This document shows, piece after piece, positions 11,280 to 23,091 of a stretch of 64,000 nt of DNA (position 1 is the stretch's first letter; the number at the start of each line of letters is the position of its first letter). The stretch lies in contig JAUIRK010000226.1 in the NCBI GenBank assembly GCA_030549495.1, positions 163,729-227,728 on the forward strand. Reading direction: 5' to 3'. The translations under genes and the position numbers were made by a program. Source of the stretch: Nectonema munidae (lineage: Eukaryota > Nematomorpha > Nectonematoida > Nectonematidae). The notes beneath the pieces were generated by a model. That model did not search any database, was not told the DNA's origin, and worked only from the letters and a program-made list of their open reading frames with translations.

Positions 11280-13034
11280 TAAAATAAAAAAAACATTAGG
11301 AATTTGCTACACCAGGATTCGACAACATAGGACCACGAAGAAAACCCCGATTGAAGTGAAAATGAGAATGATAATAGTGTGGGTCTTGTTGCATTAAGAT
11401 AAAAAATTCGAGGCATTATAGAAAGTACTGTTATAGCATTGAACACAACTGTTGGTTCGATTTAAAGAAAAAAATTTATAACAAAATATACTGGTAAGGA
11501 ATGTGTTTGTCTTTTTTTTTTAGAAAAGAATCAATTATTATTAAATCTACAAGACTTAAGTTAATATGCTTTGCTTCTGCCAAGCGATTGCCAGTTGTTC
11601 AAGACTCTTTATCTCTTGCCAAATCCACTAAATTCAAAGAACCCTTGCTGACAGTCCGAAAATTAATAATAATTCAATAATCATCCACACACTTTTCAAC
11701 ATCTATTCTTTCATTATCTTCATACCTTTACTAAATCAACACTAATAATGCATCCTTATTATAACTTTATTTCTATAGTGTAACACCATCCATAGGCATA
11801 CACTCATATTAAAACAGTATCATTTACATATTCACACATTTAAAGCTTTTATCTTCATTTATCTCCATCTATACATTTATACTTTCACTTCTTCAGTATT
11901 TCTTTTTGAAACTTGAAAACGGTGTAAGTTGTACACCGAAATTAATGGTTCAAATAAAGATTATTTTCCAAAACTATTTGTGTTATCTCACTATTTTTCA
12001 ATTTTACTTCAAAATGGATAATCCGTGTTCTGTTTTCAAACATCAATAATACTTCAGTCAGGGCAATGTCGTTAAATGTGAGTGGAATCACAAAGGAAAT
12101 AAAAAACATATTTTTGTTGAAAATTTTTAGTTATAATTAAAAAAGCAGTTAGCTAATGACCTTTCAGAGTTTCTACTTTAAATGAGTCTTAAAAAGTATC
12201 GTCCTTGAAGGGTTAGAAACGAAAAATAATGATGACATATTGAAATTGAACTAAAGTGAGTAAAAATCTTAGGATTGCAGATATTTGCAAAAGGAGGTGT
12301 CTCCGACAACTATGCATATAATAGTCGATTGTTAGGGTGCTAACTTTTTGTATCAGATTCAAGGAAAGACACAAACAACTGGCATAAGTTCATCATATAG
12401 TTTCAAACACATTCATTTAAATAAAACGAATTTTAGGCTCTTTTTTATTTAAATCAGTTTGTTTGAAACTTTACTCGTTTTATTTCAAACAAATGACCCT
12501 TCAGCACTTACTAGTAAAACCTCGTTATAAAGAAGTTGAAAGAGAACGCCTTTTTGGTTCGTACAAAACGAGTTTCTCTGTGTAATTGATTTAACATTGG
12601 TAAAATATTATTAAGTCAAAACTTTCAAAAATCAAAAGCTTTAAACCAAAATGCCTAAAACAAAGCCCATTTAAATAATTTTTGAGTGGTCTGGTTTTAG
12701 ATGTTTAAGTTTTAGACATTCCGACTAAAGACCGATGAAATTATATAAACTTTTTCCAAATATACCTTAATTAAAACTGAAAAAATACGACACTTAATTT
12801 CTCTTTTATGAGTGAGTAGTATCCAATAGTGCGTAAAAAAATTTTAATTTCTTTTCTTTCAAAATTTTAATCTTACACTTCTTGAATTAAACTTTTCCCA
12901 ATTGTATATATATATATATCATTGTTAACAGAATGTTTTTGCATTTTCTAACATTTCTTTTTAAGACATTTTCCTCAAAAAAAATTGGAGCTAAAAACCG
13001 CATTACTGTTTTGCAAGTACCCATTTCACTCAAT
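11280..13034. other. AT-rich DNA with fragments of repeat ends
   Basis: No gene. At about 11895-11985 a phrase containing aaacggtgtaagttgtacac followed by caaataaagattattttcc looks like the 3' end of a retrotransposon of unknown class. At about 12515 a single Tigger-like end (gtaaaacctcgttataaag) is present without a partner I could find. Confidence 0.35.
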
Positions 13035-13042
13035 GTTTAGAA

Positions 13043-13467
13043 CAGGGGTCGGCAACTTACGGCACTTCAGTGGCACGCAAAAATTTTAAGGTTTACAATT
13101 AAAATTTTTCATTTACACATAAAGTAAAATAAATTTTTACAACAGTTTTTATAATAGATCTTAAAGGCAATCAAATGTGCTTTTAACTATGGGCAACCAT
13201 TTTTATTTAGTATTGTGCCGATATTGAAGAGTTGGCTAAAATTATCAAAGAGTCAAGCACTAATTACTTATATAATTTTTTTATTGCTAATTATAATTTT
13301 ATTTATTATTGTATATTTATGTAAGTGTGCATATAAAAATTAAATAAATTATTATAAAACAATTATGTTAATTTTGGTTTGGATAAATATACATATGAGG
13401 TTGGCACTCGAGATAATTTGAGAAGTGTTAAGTTGGCACGCCGTTAGCATAAAGTTGCCGACCCCTG
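13043..13467. mobile_element. hAT MITE with perfect 8-bp target duplication
   Basis: A 425-bp element bounded by CAGGGGTCGGCAACTT and its inverted partner CAGGGGTCGGCAACTTTATG, a very widespread animal hAT end. The octamer gtttagaa is repeated exactly at 13035-13042 and 13468-13475. The subterminal cggc...tggcacgc motif is also mirrored. No transposase is inside. Confidence 0.93.
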
Positions 13468-13475
13468 GTTTAGAA

Positions 13476-14569
13476 TATCCATCTCCAAGTTCCTTGGTTC
13501 TGCCAAGGTATGATTAGACAACTTTTATTAAAAATGGTGATATACGATATGAAGAAAATGCATTCAAATCTATCCAGAAATTTTTATTAGTGCGATAAAT
13601 TTTGTGAAACTTGTTTAAAATCTAAACTTTTTAATGGTTGCGAGAAAAATCCTTTCAAAAGCTACATTTCCCTACTCGGGTAAACTTTTATTTTAGTTTT
13701 CCAATTAAAAGAGGATAAATTTTGGAGACTTTATGAATTATTTTAACTAATTTTACATCTGTATTACTTACTGTTCCACTAAGTGTGTAGCATTTTTTAT
13801 TCTTTACCTTTTCGTCTTTTATAGTTGAGCTTCTTTAAAAAATATCTTGGTTGAGTTAAAGGAGTTATAACTAGCAAAAATCCTAGTAAGAACTTTTCTC
13901 TTTAAAAATGCTAGTCGGATTCTATTAAAACATGATTCAGAAATATGCGAATCACCATACATTACATCTCTCATTTACCATGATGGATTCATCTTTATCA
14001 TTTTTAGCAAGATGGTGGTAGAACAACATTATTAAAATAAATGAATTTTTTGAAAAATGTCTCTCATTGAAAGAAATTTTTAGCAACTTTTAAGAACGAA
14101 TTTGCGAAAAGGAACTAAGATAAATTATTTTGGAAAGATTTAACCAAATATCACAAATTCTTTATTTATGGAATTGAATTTTGGAATATTCTAAAAAAAT
14201 ACATTTTAAAAAGTTTGGTTTTACTAAATCTTCATTATTCTTTTTAAATTGTCCAGAGTTTGCAATCAAAAAAAAAGCAAATATTAATTTTGTTCAAAAA
14301 TTTAAGTTAAAAATCTTTTTATTTAAAATAATATATTTTTAGGCTATAATTTTTGAATTTTTTTTAATCTTATAAAAAAAAAAGTTTTCCAATTGTTTAT
14401 TTTGCTTGATTGTCACAATTTTTCTCTATTGTTTTCATTATATGTAGGAAGTTTACAGACAATTTTTCATAACTCATATACATTTGTTGTAATTTATAAT
14501 ATGCGCGTGCCAAATTATTTTGAAAAAAGTATGGGAAACACAACCTATGTATGATAACATTTATTTAAG
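13476..14569. other. AT-rich DNA, nothing recognised
   Basis: About 1.1 kb of low-complexity sequence between the hAT MITE and the 3' end of the minus-strand C18orf21-like gene. No gene, RNA or repeat with readable ends was seen. Confidence 0.4.
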
Positions 14570-14575
14570 CAAAAT
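14570..14575 (-). terminator. Polyadenylation signal AATAAA
   Basis: AATAAA on the minus strand, 46 bp past the stop codon of the 14622-15302 gene, a normal distance for a 3' end. Confidence 0.5.
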
Positions 14576-14621
14576 TGGAGTTAATAAAAAACAATGTTTC
14601 AAATATAAAAATAAATATGCT

Positions 14622-15302
14622 TTATATATCATCCAAAACTTTTCTAATCACCATTTTAAACTTTTTTTTCTTAGAATTTTTTTTATGAGTTGGAGCAGTG
14701 TTTTGATTGGAAAAGTTAGAGGATGTAGTATGACAAAAATTCACTAATTCTTGTGTATGGTTGACATTTTTACGTTTCATGGAGGGTTTAGGAATATACT
14801 CACATTTTCTTTTATTCGTTTTCCTTTGTTTGTTTCCCTTCTGAATATTGTCTTTACGATCTTTGAACATTTTGTGAGGGTTAGAATTCGAAAAAAGAGA
14901 ATGAATCGCAGACATAATATCAGAATTCTTTTCTAAACTTTTATTAAGCTTCTTCTTTACCTTCACATGTCTAGAAAAGGGGGATCCTGATGTTGACATG
15001 GTTTTTGAACAAGAGTTACAAGTGTAAAAATAATCAACCTGATCAATTACAGAACTTCTGCGTTGTGTTACATTTGAAAAAACTCTATTTCTGTGAGGAT
15101 TGAGCCTGAATTTATAACCACTTTTGCTACCACAATAGGAGCAATCACGTTTTTCATTGAGTCCCCTTTCATTTTCTCCCAATTGAAGTGTCTTCAAGGC
15201 ACAATTTCGAGATAACTCTGGACAAACATCTTTATAAATATCTGATACATTCTTTAGAAAGCATGTTTCTATGGAAGAATAATAATCACTCCATTTACTC
15301 AT
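14622..15302 (-). CDS. Two-CxxC protein resembling C18orf21/UPF0711 (RNase MRP-associated)
   Basis: A single-exon 226-residue frame with ATG start and TAA stop. Residues 15-45 (FLKNVSDIYKDVCPELSRNC) look like the N-terminal helix of vertebrate C18orf21 (YLEAAARGLHDSCPGQARYL). Then comes C54-x-x-C57 (CSYCGS), a basic strand with FRLNPHRNRV, and C95-x-x-C98 (YTCNSCSKTMSTSGSP), where the human protein has CPYC...VRLKPKARLT...CKTCNRTVKHHG. The spacing suits a zinc ribbon like that of RPR2-type RNase P/MRP subunits. Residues 110-226 are Lys/Ser/Asn-rich and disordered, with nuclear-localisation-like KKNSKKKKFK near the end. Human C18orf21 has been tied to RNase MRP, which processes pre-rRNA in the nucleolus, and that role is inferred here. 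Length agrees with the human protein (about 220). An AATAAA follows at 14570. The match is from memory of the family, so moderate confidence. Confidence 0.6.
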   Translation of the reverse strand: MSKWSDYYSSIETCFLKNVSDIYKDVCPELSRNCALKTLQLGENERGLNEKRDCSYCGSKSGYKFRLNPHRNRVFSNVTQRRSSVIDQVDYFYTCNSCSKTMSTSGSPFSRHVKVKKKLNKSLEKNSDIMSAIHSLFSNSNPHKMFKDRKDNIQKGNKQRKTNKRKCEYIPKPSMKRKNVNHTQELVNFCHTTSSNFSNQNTAPTHKKNSKKKKFKMVIRKVLDDI

Positions 15303-15686
15303 CTAAAAATGCATTGTTTCAATTAAAATATATAGCAATTGAACAATGTGTGGATATCATAGGACACAATCAGAATTTGAACAGGTTAGGCGTCCGATCT
15401 CAATTGAACAAAACATTTTTACGATGCTCCTAAATTTTCTAAAAAAATTAAATACAAAATTTTTGAGATAAATTTAATGGCGTTTATCTCGGCTCAGTAT
15501 GTTGAGCAACTTTTGACATATAAACATTAAAAGTAGAGTCAAAAGGGTCAATTTTTTAAAAATCTGATAGTATTTCAAAATGAAACTCAGCAATGATAAC
15601 ACCTACCGTAATGACTTTTATATCATATTGAAGTTGTTCTAAAAATTTTCAAATTTTTTGTAAAAGATCAAACAAAAAGTAGACTT
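15303..15686. other. Upstream region of the C18orf21-like gene
   Basis: No further gene seen. A TATATATTTTAA-like stretch lies about 25-40 bp upstream of the minus-strand ATG, but A/T richness makes this weak promoter evidence. Confidence 0.3.
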
Positions 15687-15824
15687 TTAACCCTTTCGTG
15701 ACCAGAAAAATCAGACGATATTTATTAAAAAGCAGAAGATTCATATACAAAACTATTTGAAAATGCAGACGAAGGTAAAATTATTTATGTATCATACATG
15801 ATACACTCGTCACGAAAGGGTTAA
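15687..15824. mobile_element. piggyBac-like MITE with TTAA ends
   Basis: A 138-bp unit flanked by TTAA at both sides (15687-15690, 15821-15824). Inverted ends are CCCTTTCGTGAC and CCCTTTCGTGACGAG (right end reversed). TTAA duplication and CCYT-type ends are piggyBac hallmarks. A further CTCACGAAAGGGTTAA end at 15902-15916 and a related end at about 16072-16086 suggest two or three overlapping copies. Confidence 0.8.
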
Positions 15825-16214
15825 AATGTTAGACAATAAATCAGCAAATTTATAAGGAAGATGGTCAAATAAACAAATGATTTTGTGATTTCTAAAGAAG
15901 CTCACGAAAGGGTTAAATTGACCTTCAAACCCCAAAAAAATCATTTGACGTAGAAATCAATTTTTGAGTAATAATCACTTAAAATGTGCATTAAAGTTTT
16001 TTTTTGGAGAAAAGCATATTTTAGAAGCTAGGGAGTTTTACTTTAACACAATTGAGTCAAAAATACATTGGCCGTAAATGGGTTAATGACAGTTAAACAT
16101 TGTTTTCTGATGATAATTTTAAGATTTTGTATATTTAATTTAGCCATTTTATTCCTTATGAGAGACACCAAATTACATTTCAAAAACATGATCCTTAATT
16201 GAAAATTTTTACTA

Positions 16215-16800
16215 GATTCCTTTTATGTTCTTTTGTGTAACCGGTTTCCACGCTTTTTGGATAATTTTCACTGCATCAAAAAAGTTAAAGCATTTCCAAA
16301 TTTCTAAAATGGATGGTCCGCCTTCCCCATCTCTTCAATTAGCTTTTCAAATGTATAACGGAGATAATAGGTCCTAAAAGTAGCAATCACTCCTTGATCC
16401 ATGGATTTTAAGAGGAATGTAACGTTTGGAGGTAGGGACATCACTTTGTCATTTGGACTGTGATGTTTAAGAAATGATGGGTGAAAAGGAATGCCTTTCT
16501 TTGCCAATATATTTTTGCTTCTGCAATGAAATTCTGTGAAAACCATTCTTCAAATAAGGTGGCTGTTATCCAGTGCTCGAAGAGAAGTGTTAATCGATCC
16601 TTAGCTGGTTTCAAACCTGACATTCTGGAATCTTCCTTGGAAATAAAAGTTTTCCCATTCATTCTTTTCCAGAGGAGTCCTGTATCATCAACATCAAAAA
16701 TTTAGGATGGTGTAAAGTTTCTTTTTTCAATCATGTTTTCTAATTCTTGTCAGAACGACTCACAGGCGCATACAATGACGCTTTTCATATAGCTATTATG
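16215..16800 (-). pseudogene. Tigger/pogo transposase fragment (DDE domain)
   Basis: Minus-strand pieces, right to left: ENMIEKRNFTPS (about 16745), IFDVDDTGLLWKRMNGKTFI (16700-16640), SGLKPAKDRLTLL, then after a loss of sequence WITATLFEEWFSQNF (about 16575-16530) and SLPPNVTFLL.SMDQGVIAT (about 16440-16385) with TYYLRYTFEKLIEEM. These match Tigger transposase segments around the first Asp (normally NVDETGLFW) and the 'PMDQGVIATFK.YYLRR' region. The piece with the second catalytic Asp (LLLDNAPGHP) is missing or degraded, and frames shift, so it is inactive. Confidence 0.82.
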
Positions 16801-17455
16801 TCATATTTTGTTAATAAAGTTATAGCCTTCCTTTTCATCTTATCATTATGTAAAGTTTCAATCGTTTTTCTTTTAATGACTCCGTGAATGGTGAAGTAAG
16901 ACTAAAAATAAGTCATTCGATGCAGAGAGTAACGATTATCTGAAAGGAACGCAAGAGCTTACTACAACAGTTAGTTCATCATAAAGAGTGTAGGAATAAA
17001 TAAGATGGTGTCTAAACAAAATGTTGAGATTAGAATGTTACAGAACGTTTCAAGACGGAGTCTAAGCTCTGCTGTGTGAAGTCACCCCTCACATAGAAAC
17101 ACACAAGCGTTGTAGGGAACGTACCATGCGGTCAACTTCTACAAAAAACGGTCAAAACATGAAATAAAGGTCACGTGCTTGTATGCATGTCTAAAACTGC
17201 ATGCTACTACACTGCCTACATTTTGAGATGGATACCATATGTTCTATAGATCAAAAAAGTGTGAGTGAGAATTCTTATGAATATGGGTCATGAATGACAA
17301 ACACTGAAACTACAAGAGTTAGGCTATATTATTGAATGGCCTACTTACTCGATAGAGAGAATTACAATTTACAATACAACACTTTTAATCTTTATTTTAA
17401 CATAAAAAAGTGGAATTGAAAAATTCTTCGAAATTCACTTTGTTGAGCCTCAAAT
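16801..17455. other. Gap between Tigger and hAT remnants
   Basis: Slightly less A/T-rich sequence with no recognised coding segment. It may be the non-coding parts of the two neighbouring transposons, but no terminal repeats could be read. Confidence 0.35.
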
Positions 17456-18700
17456 TCACTTAGGCCTGATAATTGTTCCATAGACTGTCAACAGCTGAGA
17501 ATGAAGAAAAGCACCACCTAACATCAAAGACCTTACTGACTTTCCGGGGTGTACACTCGAAGCCAGTCGCGACACTATCCAACAAGCGCGGATTTTTGGG
17601 AGAGCGTGAAAATGTAGAGTAGAGTTTGTGATGGTAAAGTGATTTACTTGTGTGACACTTTTTGTAGCGCCATGCACAGTGAGCTCAAGTCTATGAGCGA
17701 CACAATGAAAAGATGGCAAATAAGGAACACCAATAAGTTCAGAGAACTTCTTGATGAGACCGCCTTTTTGGCCAATCATCACAGATGCGCCATTAGATCC
17801 AATACCTAAGAGTTTATTTTTGAGCATTTCGATACCAAGTGCACGCATGAAAGAATCAAAAAGTGCCTGGGAAATAGCGTCAGCTGTCGTATTGTTCAAC
17901 TCTGACATCTTCCAAAATATATTTGAACATCTCCTTTTACAGCGAGTCGAACATAAGAAATTAAGACTGACCGATTGCTCACAGTAGTTGATTCATCCAC
18001 AATAATTGAAAAATTCAAGCATTCGCAACTTCAAATATGCGTAATAAGCTCAACTTTCCCTTCTTTTGCTAGAAACATGGTAATATTTTTGCAAGCATGA
18101 TCCCATTTCAAGTCCATTTAACTTTTGCAGTTGTATTACTTTTCCTTGTTTCTTGAAAGACAGGTCTTCCTAGGCTATAAAATACGAAGTTCGAAACACA
18201 CGTAAAGTTTCTTGGTGCCTGGATTCCACGAACTTAAAAGCTTGCAAGCGTTGTTCGTTGAAGAAAGCCATGATTAAATATTTTTCTCTGTCTTTGATGG
18301 TTTCAACAACAAACTTGTGAGACTTGGATTTGGAGTGCTCAGAAACTTTATCAGATAGCTTTTTTCGCTCTTTGCCCTGAACCCCTCCACCTTGCACGAA
18401 AATCTCAGTCCATTGCTTTTCCACAAGTAAACTAGTGGACGCAGCATACTTTGGTGGAAGAGCCATAAAGTCTTTGCACACGTTGCAAAAAAGCTTCTAA
18501 TTTTTTATAATAAGCCATGGATGACGACTTTGCCACGTTTTATAAAGTGGCTCAGTTAACCCAATTGGTAGTTCATTCGCTACTTTTGATGCGCAAAGCT
18601 CAGTACTTTTGCTTTGTTCATCGCTATCGTCAGTGCGAGGAGGCTCAGAGCTACTTGACGGCATCGGTTCAATAATTTCAGTTTCATCATCACTTTCTTA
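17456..18700 (-). pseudogene. hAT transposase remnant, ZNF862/TTF-finger type
   Basis: On minus from 18700: an acidic leader (DDETEIIEP, SSSSEPPRTDDSDEQ), LPIGLTEPLYKTWQSRHPWL, then KLFCNVCKDFMALPP and SKSKSHKF, which together form a TTF-type zinc finger (C..C...H). Next MSELNNTTADAISQALFD at 17908, LLGIGSNGASVMIGQKGGLI, SFHCVAHRLELTVHGA. These are the catalytic-core segments of hAT transposases related to ZNF862 and similar domesticated proteins ('GIGSDGASVMIG...HCxAHRLEL'). GSDGAS has become GSNGAS, losing a conserved Asp. Stops separate the finger from the core, and the C-terminal dimer domain is not seen. Confidence 0.75.
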
Positions 18701-20200
18701 TCATATTTTCGATGAAACACACACACACAAATGATATATAGGGGCATTGGATGTGCTAAGAGGTTTATTGTTAAATGGAATTAACAATCAGAAGTATTTG
18801 ATCCGATACTCCTTTATACTGCTAATCACATTGCCGCTTATCGATCTAATATATTGTCGATTGAGCTTATCGATCTATTGCTCCATAGACGAGATTATTA
18901 ATAAAAACACATAAAATGAATTCAATAATTCAGATAATAGGATTGCAAATACACTACTGACTCTTATATTATGTTTTAAAAAAATATATATCACTTTATT
19001 TTTTTTTAAATCAGATAAAGACGTTTGTCGCTTGATTTCAGTTAATAGCATTCACCATGTTGGAAAAGTACGATATAAATCAGCTCGGGATGTCAAAAGG
19101 ACTTTGATTACAATTCACAGTATGTAATTTCACTTACAGTTTATGTATGCAATTCCACACACTGAGAACGTAAGCAAAATGTTACGCAATGCATACGAGA
19201 GTCTGGATGATGAATAAAGACATACGCACTTTCATATTGGTTCATGTAAAATGGGGTCTAACTATTCGAAGCGAGCTGGAATGATCAGCGGCCATATATA
19301 CAGTTGAGTAAAAATTAATTGAGATAAAAAAAGCTCAAATTTTTAAATTTTATCCAATATTTATTTTTTATTAATAATATTTTAATATCAACTTATTATA
19401 ATGTTCAAAAGTTTCAGAATGTTGAGTATCAAAGATCGTTTAAATTTAACACATTAAGGGCCAAAAAAGAAAATAAAATGGCATATATAACCTTATATTT
19501 AAAAGAATAGAAAAAACAGACGCAGACAAAACTGTTCCTTTTAGTTTTGTTAAAGATCCTTTTCCATATAAAAAAAATCAACAATTTAATTTCAATTTTG
19601 TATGCCGTATAAATAGTTTGTAATATAAAAATAATGAAAATCAATTGTGAAGCGGAAGAGACAAATATTTTTTCATGATCAACTTTTTTTAGTTTTAAAC
19701 AGGACAGCCTTTGAGAAAATAATGTAAATTATTACATTATAGATGTATGTTACTAAAAATGGTTACACGTAAGATGTGTGACATTGGGACATTTTTGAGC
19801 CCCTCCCCCCACTCCTGGGAGGAGCAAAATTATTTCACTGGGGGGGGCTGTTTATAAGCTATTATATATGATGCAAAAATGTTTGCGGACCCCTAATAAA
19901 ACCTCAATTATAAAGAATCTCTAGATGTATTCGAAATTTCATTTCAATCTAATAATATAAAATGGCAAATTATATCGCGAAATCATGCATTTAATGATAT
20001 AGTAGTATGCCAAGCCTTTAAAATGCATTTTTATATACTCTATAATCTTACCAGACCACTGATTTGTATATGAAGTTAATAAAACGCCAACTTTGAGCAC
20101 GCACCCACACCTTAAATTTATTATTTAGAACGGGGTGGCAGTAAAATGTACAAGGAAAAAAAAATATAATATAGATTTAGTTAGAAAATTTACCTTAATA
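18701..20200. other. AT-rich DNA with a G/C-run block and one Tigger-like end
   Basis: Contains a short ACACAC run at 18719, an inverted poly-C/poly-G block (19800-19855), and aaaacctcaattataaagaa at about 19901, which resembles the end of a Tigger element. This could be the left end of the Tigger copy at 21339, but the interval is long. No gene found. Confidence 0.35.
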
Positions 20201-20202
20201 AT

Positions 20203-20300
20203 AAATTATTAACAATTAATTTAGGGTTTGGAATAAGATAAAAGATGAAAAAGACTCATTAATATCTTATTCCAAACCCTAAATTAATTGTTAATAATTT
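20203..20300. repeat. Perfect 38-bp foldback (hairpin)
   Basis: The arm 20203-20240 is an exact inverse complement of 20263-20300 (38 of 38), with a 22-bp loop. Imperfect pairing extends outward to about 20178 and 20325 (tagaaaatt...ttaataat against its complement). No transposon ends or coding capacity are visible. It may be a very young foldback MITE, or a source of a long hairpin RNA. Confidence 0.9.
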
Positions 20301-20365
20301 CTTATTATTATTAGAGTAAATTTTCTACCACCATTTTGATATAATTTATAAATCCCAGAGAAAGT

Positions 20366-20481
20366 TTAACCCTTTGAAGAACAGAATTTTGAAGAATAAT
20401 CGTCTGCTTTTTTCCAATGGAATTTTGTATGTTGTAAGCAGACGATTATTTCTTGATACACACTAAGCCTCGAAGGGTTAA
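20366..20481. mobile_element. Short piggyBac-like MITE with TTAA ends
   Basis: 116 bp from TTAACCCTTTGAAG to CGAAGGGTTAA, with an inner inverted pair aataatcgtctgc / gcagacgattatt. The ends resemble those of the MITE at 15687-15824, so both may be moved by the same transposase type. Confidence 0.78.
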
Positions 20482-21178
20482 GTGTTTATTTTTCGTCATG
20501 AGAAAATATTCTTCATCTGTTCAATACCGAATACAATTTATGTTGAAAATGAAAAGTTAAATAGAAGATATAAGGATGATAGATTCAAAAAAACAAAAAA
20601 AATTGTGATAATTAACAAGATTATTTTTGGATATAGTAATTATGCTATTAATTATTTAATAATTTTGGAGATAATGATCTTGGTAAGTTTTTTATTCAGA
20701 AAAATATCATCTTAAATTTTATTATTGTCAACCATTTTTGTTACCTCGATAAAAATTCAAATGTCTATGCGAAGAAAAAAAATTTAAAAAATAAAAACAT
20801 TAAGTGAGTGCATATTTCAGTACAATGGTAATTTATTGATGGGAAATTCGTAAGTAGCTTTCGATGGTTTCATTGAGAAACTGCTTTCAGTTTCTGACAG
20901 ATAATTCAGGATAGTTGTCATTAGAGGAAAAACATAATCTTACCAGACTGAACTCGTTTAAAACTTAGACTTGAAAACGGCCAATCAGCTAAATAGATTA
21001 TGACTTACGAAAAGGTCATCTTGATTTTTTCATAAAGAAAATTGTATTCTATTAAGAATCTTTTCACGTGAAAGACATTGTACGTCTGCGTGAAAAACAA
21101 GAATAGACAAGTCAACGTCCATTTCTTCATAAAGTAATTTTAAAACTCTTAAAGTGATAGAGTTTGCCCTCTTCAGAC
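20482..21178. other. AT-rich region left of the Tigger gene
   Basis: No gene. Probably includes the left non-coding part of the Tigger copy, but its left terminal repeat was not identified with confidence. Confidence 0.3.
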
Positions 21179-21338
21179 AATGGTGTGCATTCATTTGAAA
21201 CCAATTGCTTCACACAATGTTTTGCAGCCTCTAATCAAGGATAGAGATAAAACACTAAACTTTATAAATACCATTTCATTTTTTGTTGAATTCATTGTTT
21301 TTTCAATAGACCTACTGTTCACGACTCTCAGATTTAAA

Positions 21339-23091
21339 ATGTCTGGCAAATGTTTAAAAAGAAAACGTTATGTTTTGTCTTTAGACGACAAAGTGCAGAT
21401 TTTGAAAAGACTTGTTTCTCGTTCAGTAGCTGCACATTTAGCTGAAGAATATGGTGTCGGGCGATCCACAATCACTAATATTTAAAGTCCAATAGCTAAA
21501 CTCACTGAGTTTACTGCTTCTCAACCAACAAAAAACAGTGCACTAGAAAGAAAATATTTGTAGGAAACAAACAGAAGATGGAAGATGCTTTGTGCACATG
21601 TTTTACTCAAGAGCGGGCTAAAGGTACACCTATCACTGGCCCGATCATGATGGAGAAAGCACTATTCTTCGACAGACAACTCAACGGCGACAACCGCACT
21701 TTCAAAGCATGACAAGAATGGCTTGAGAGATTCAAGAACAGTTATGGCATTCGACAACTGGATATTGTTGGCGAACGCCTATCTGCTGACACATCAAAGG
21801 TTGACAACTTCCGACACAATACTCTGAAAGCACTGATGAATCAACACGATTTGTGTCAGGAGCAGATTTATAATGAAGACGAGACGGGTTTATTCAGGCA
21901 TTTTGTTCCGGACAAAACCTTAGCGTCAGCTTCCGAAAAATCTGTTCGACGACATTGTGTCATCTGTACGACGACATTGTGTCATCTGTACGACGACATC
22001 TACCCAGACAACACATACCACAACGCGCACTTCTACTCATTGACAACTGTCCTGCCCACCCAGACACACAAACACTTAAAGAGCAGACGGCAACTTCAAA
22101 TGTTTATTCCTTCCCCCAAACGCCACATCAATTCTACAACCTATGGATGGAGGGATCATCGCCACTTTCAAAAAGCACTACAAAAAACAACTTCTTCGAC
22201 GCTTAATCTACGACCAGTCGTCGCCAGACGGCAGCCTATTCGACTTGCAAAGAGCTCTCACATTAAATATGCCATACACATTATTGACTCCGAATGGACA
22301 TCTGTCAAACCAGAAACCATACACAAAGTTTTGCAGAAAACCATATTCATTTAAAGACAAACCGCTAGAGACAGTGATGAAGAAGCGAATGTGCCTCTCA
22401 GCGTCCTTAGAGACTTACTAAGACAACTGTATGGACAAGACAACATCAACAGCAATGATATCTCAGAATGGTGCGACATTGAGAGAGACATGATCGCTTG
22501 CCAAGAACTCACTGACCATGAGATCATACACAGCGTCACAGGAAATGCCCCATCATAACCTGAGTCAGACGACGAACCATCTACTGAAACACTCACTCTA
22601 TACCAACCAATGCTGAAGCCGTAGATATTATGGACCAAGCATTGTGTTGGTTAGAAGTCGATGACAACACCAATCACAATGCACCTCGGTGTTCTTCGAT
22701 TATTACGAGAGAAAGCAACACGAAAAAGATTGTCAAATCTTAAACCTCAATCTATTAAGACATTTTATAAACCTGTACGATAATTTGTATCTTTATATGC
22801 TCCAATATATTTTATAAATATTGTATAAAAATTAATATATTATTTATTTTTGGGTCATAGAAACACTGTTTCGAGCCACAGATGATTATTTACACAAGTA
22901 AGTGACAATTAACATGTATATTATCTATTGTTTAGACTGGATCAATTGGATGTTCGAATTTTTCGTTCGAGAAACTCGAGCTTACGCCCACGGTCTGTGA
23001 GTCTGCCTTGGTTAATTCAAGTAACCGAACACTCACGTATCCGAACAAATAGCTTGTTTCCGGGCTTGTTCGGTTACGTGAGGTTTTACTG
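21339..23091 (+). mobile_element. Tigger (pogo) transposon, broken transposase and right end
   Basis: ATG at 21339 begins MSGKCLKRKRYVLSLDDKVQ...VAAHLAEEYGVGRSTITNI, the psq-type HTH of CENP-B/pogo transposases. A second HTH segment follows (ITGPIMMEKALFF, 21640-21670; QEWLERFKNSYGIRQLDIVG, 21714-21773), then IYNEDETGLF (first catalytic Asp, about 21867-21896), LLLIDNCPAHPDTQTLK (second Asp, 22033-22080), MDGGIIATFKKHYKKQLLRR (22143-22202), and a C-terminal end at the stop 22741-22743. Frames change several times and a stop follows the first HTH. A 22-bp segment (gacgacattgtgtcatctgt) is tandemly duplicated at about 21949-21992 inside the DDE domain. The right end is GAGGTTTTACTG at 23091 followed by TA, the pogo-family target duplication. 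Confidence 0.88.

Noticed and set aside
16801-17455. Possible long terminal repeat between the Tigger and hAT remnants
   Set aside because: Composition differs from the surroundings but no TG...CA ends, primer-binding site or partner repeat were seen.
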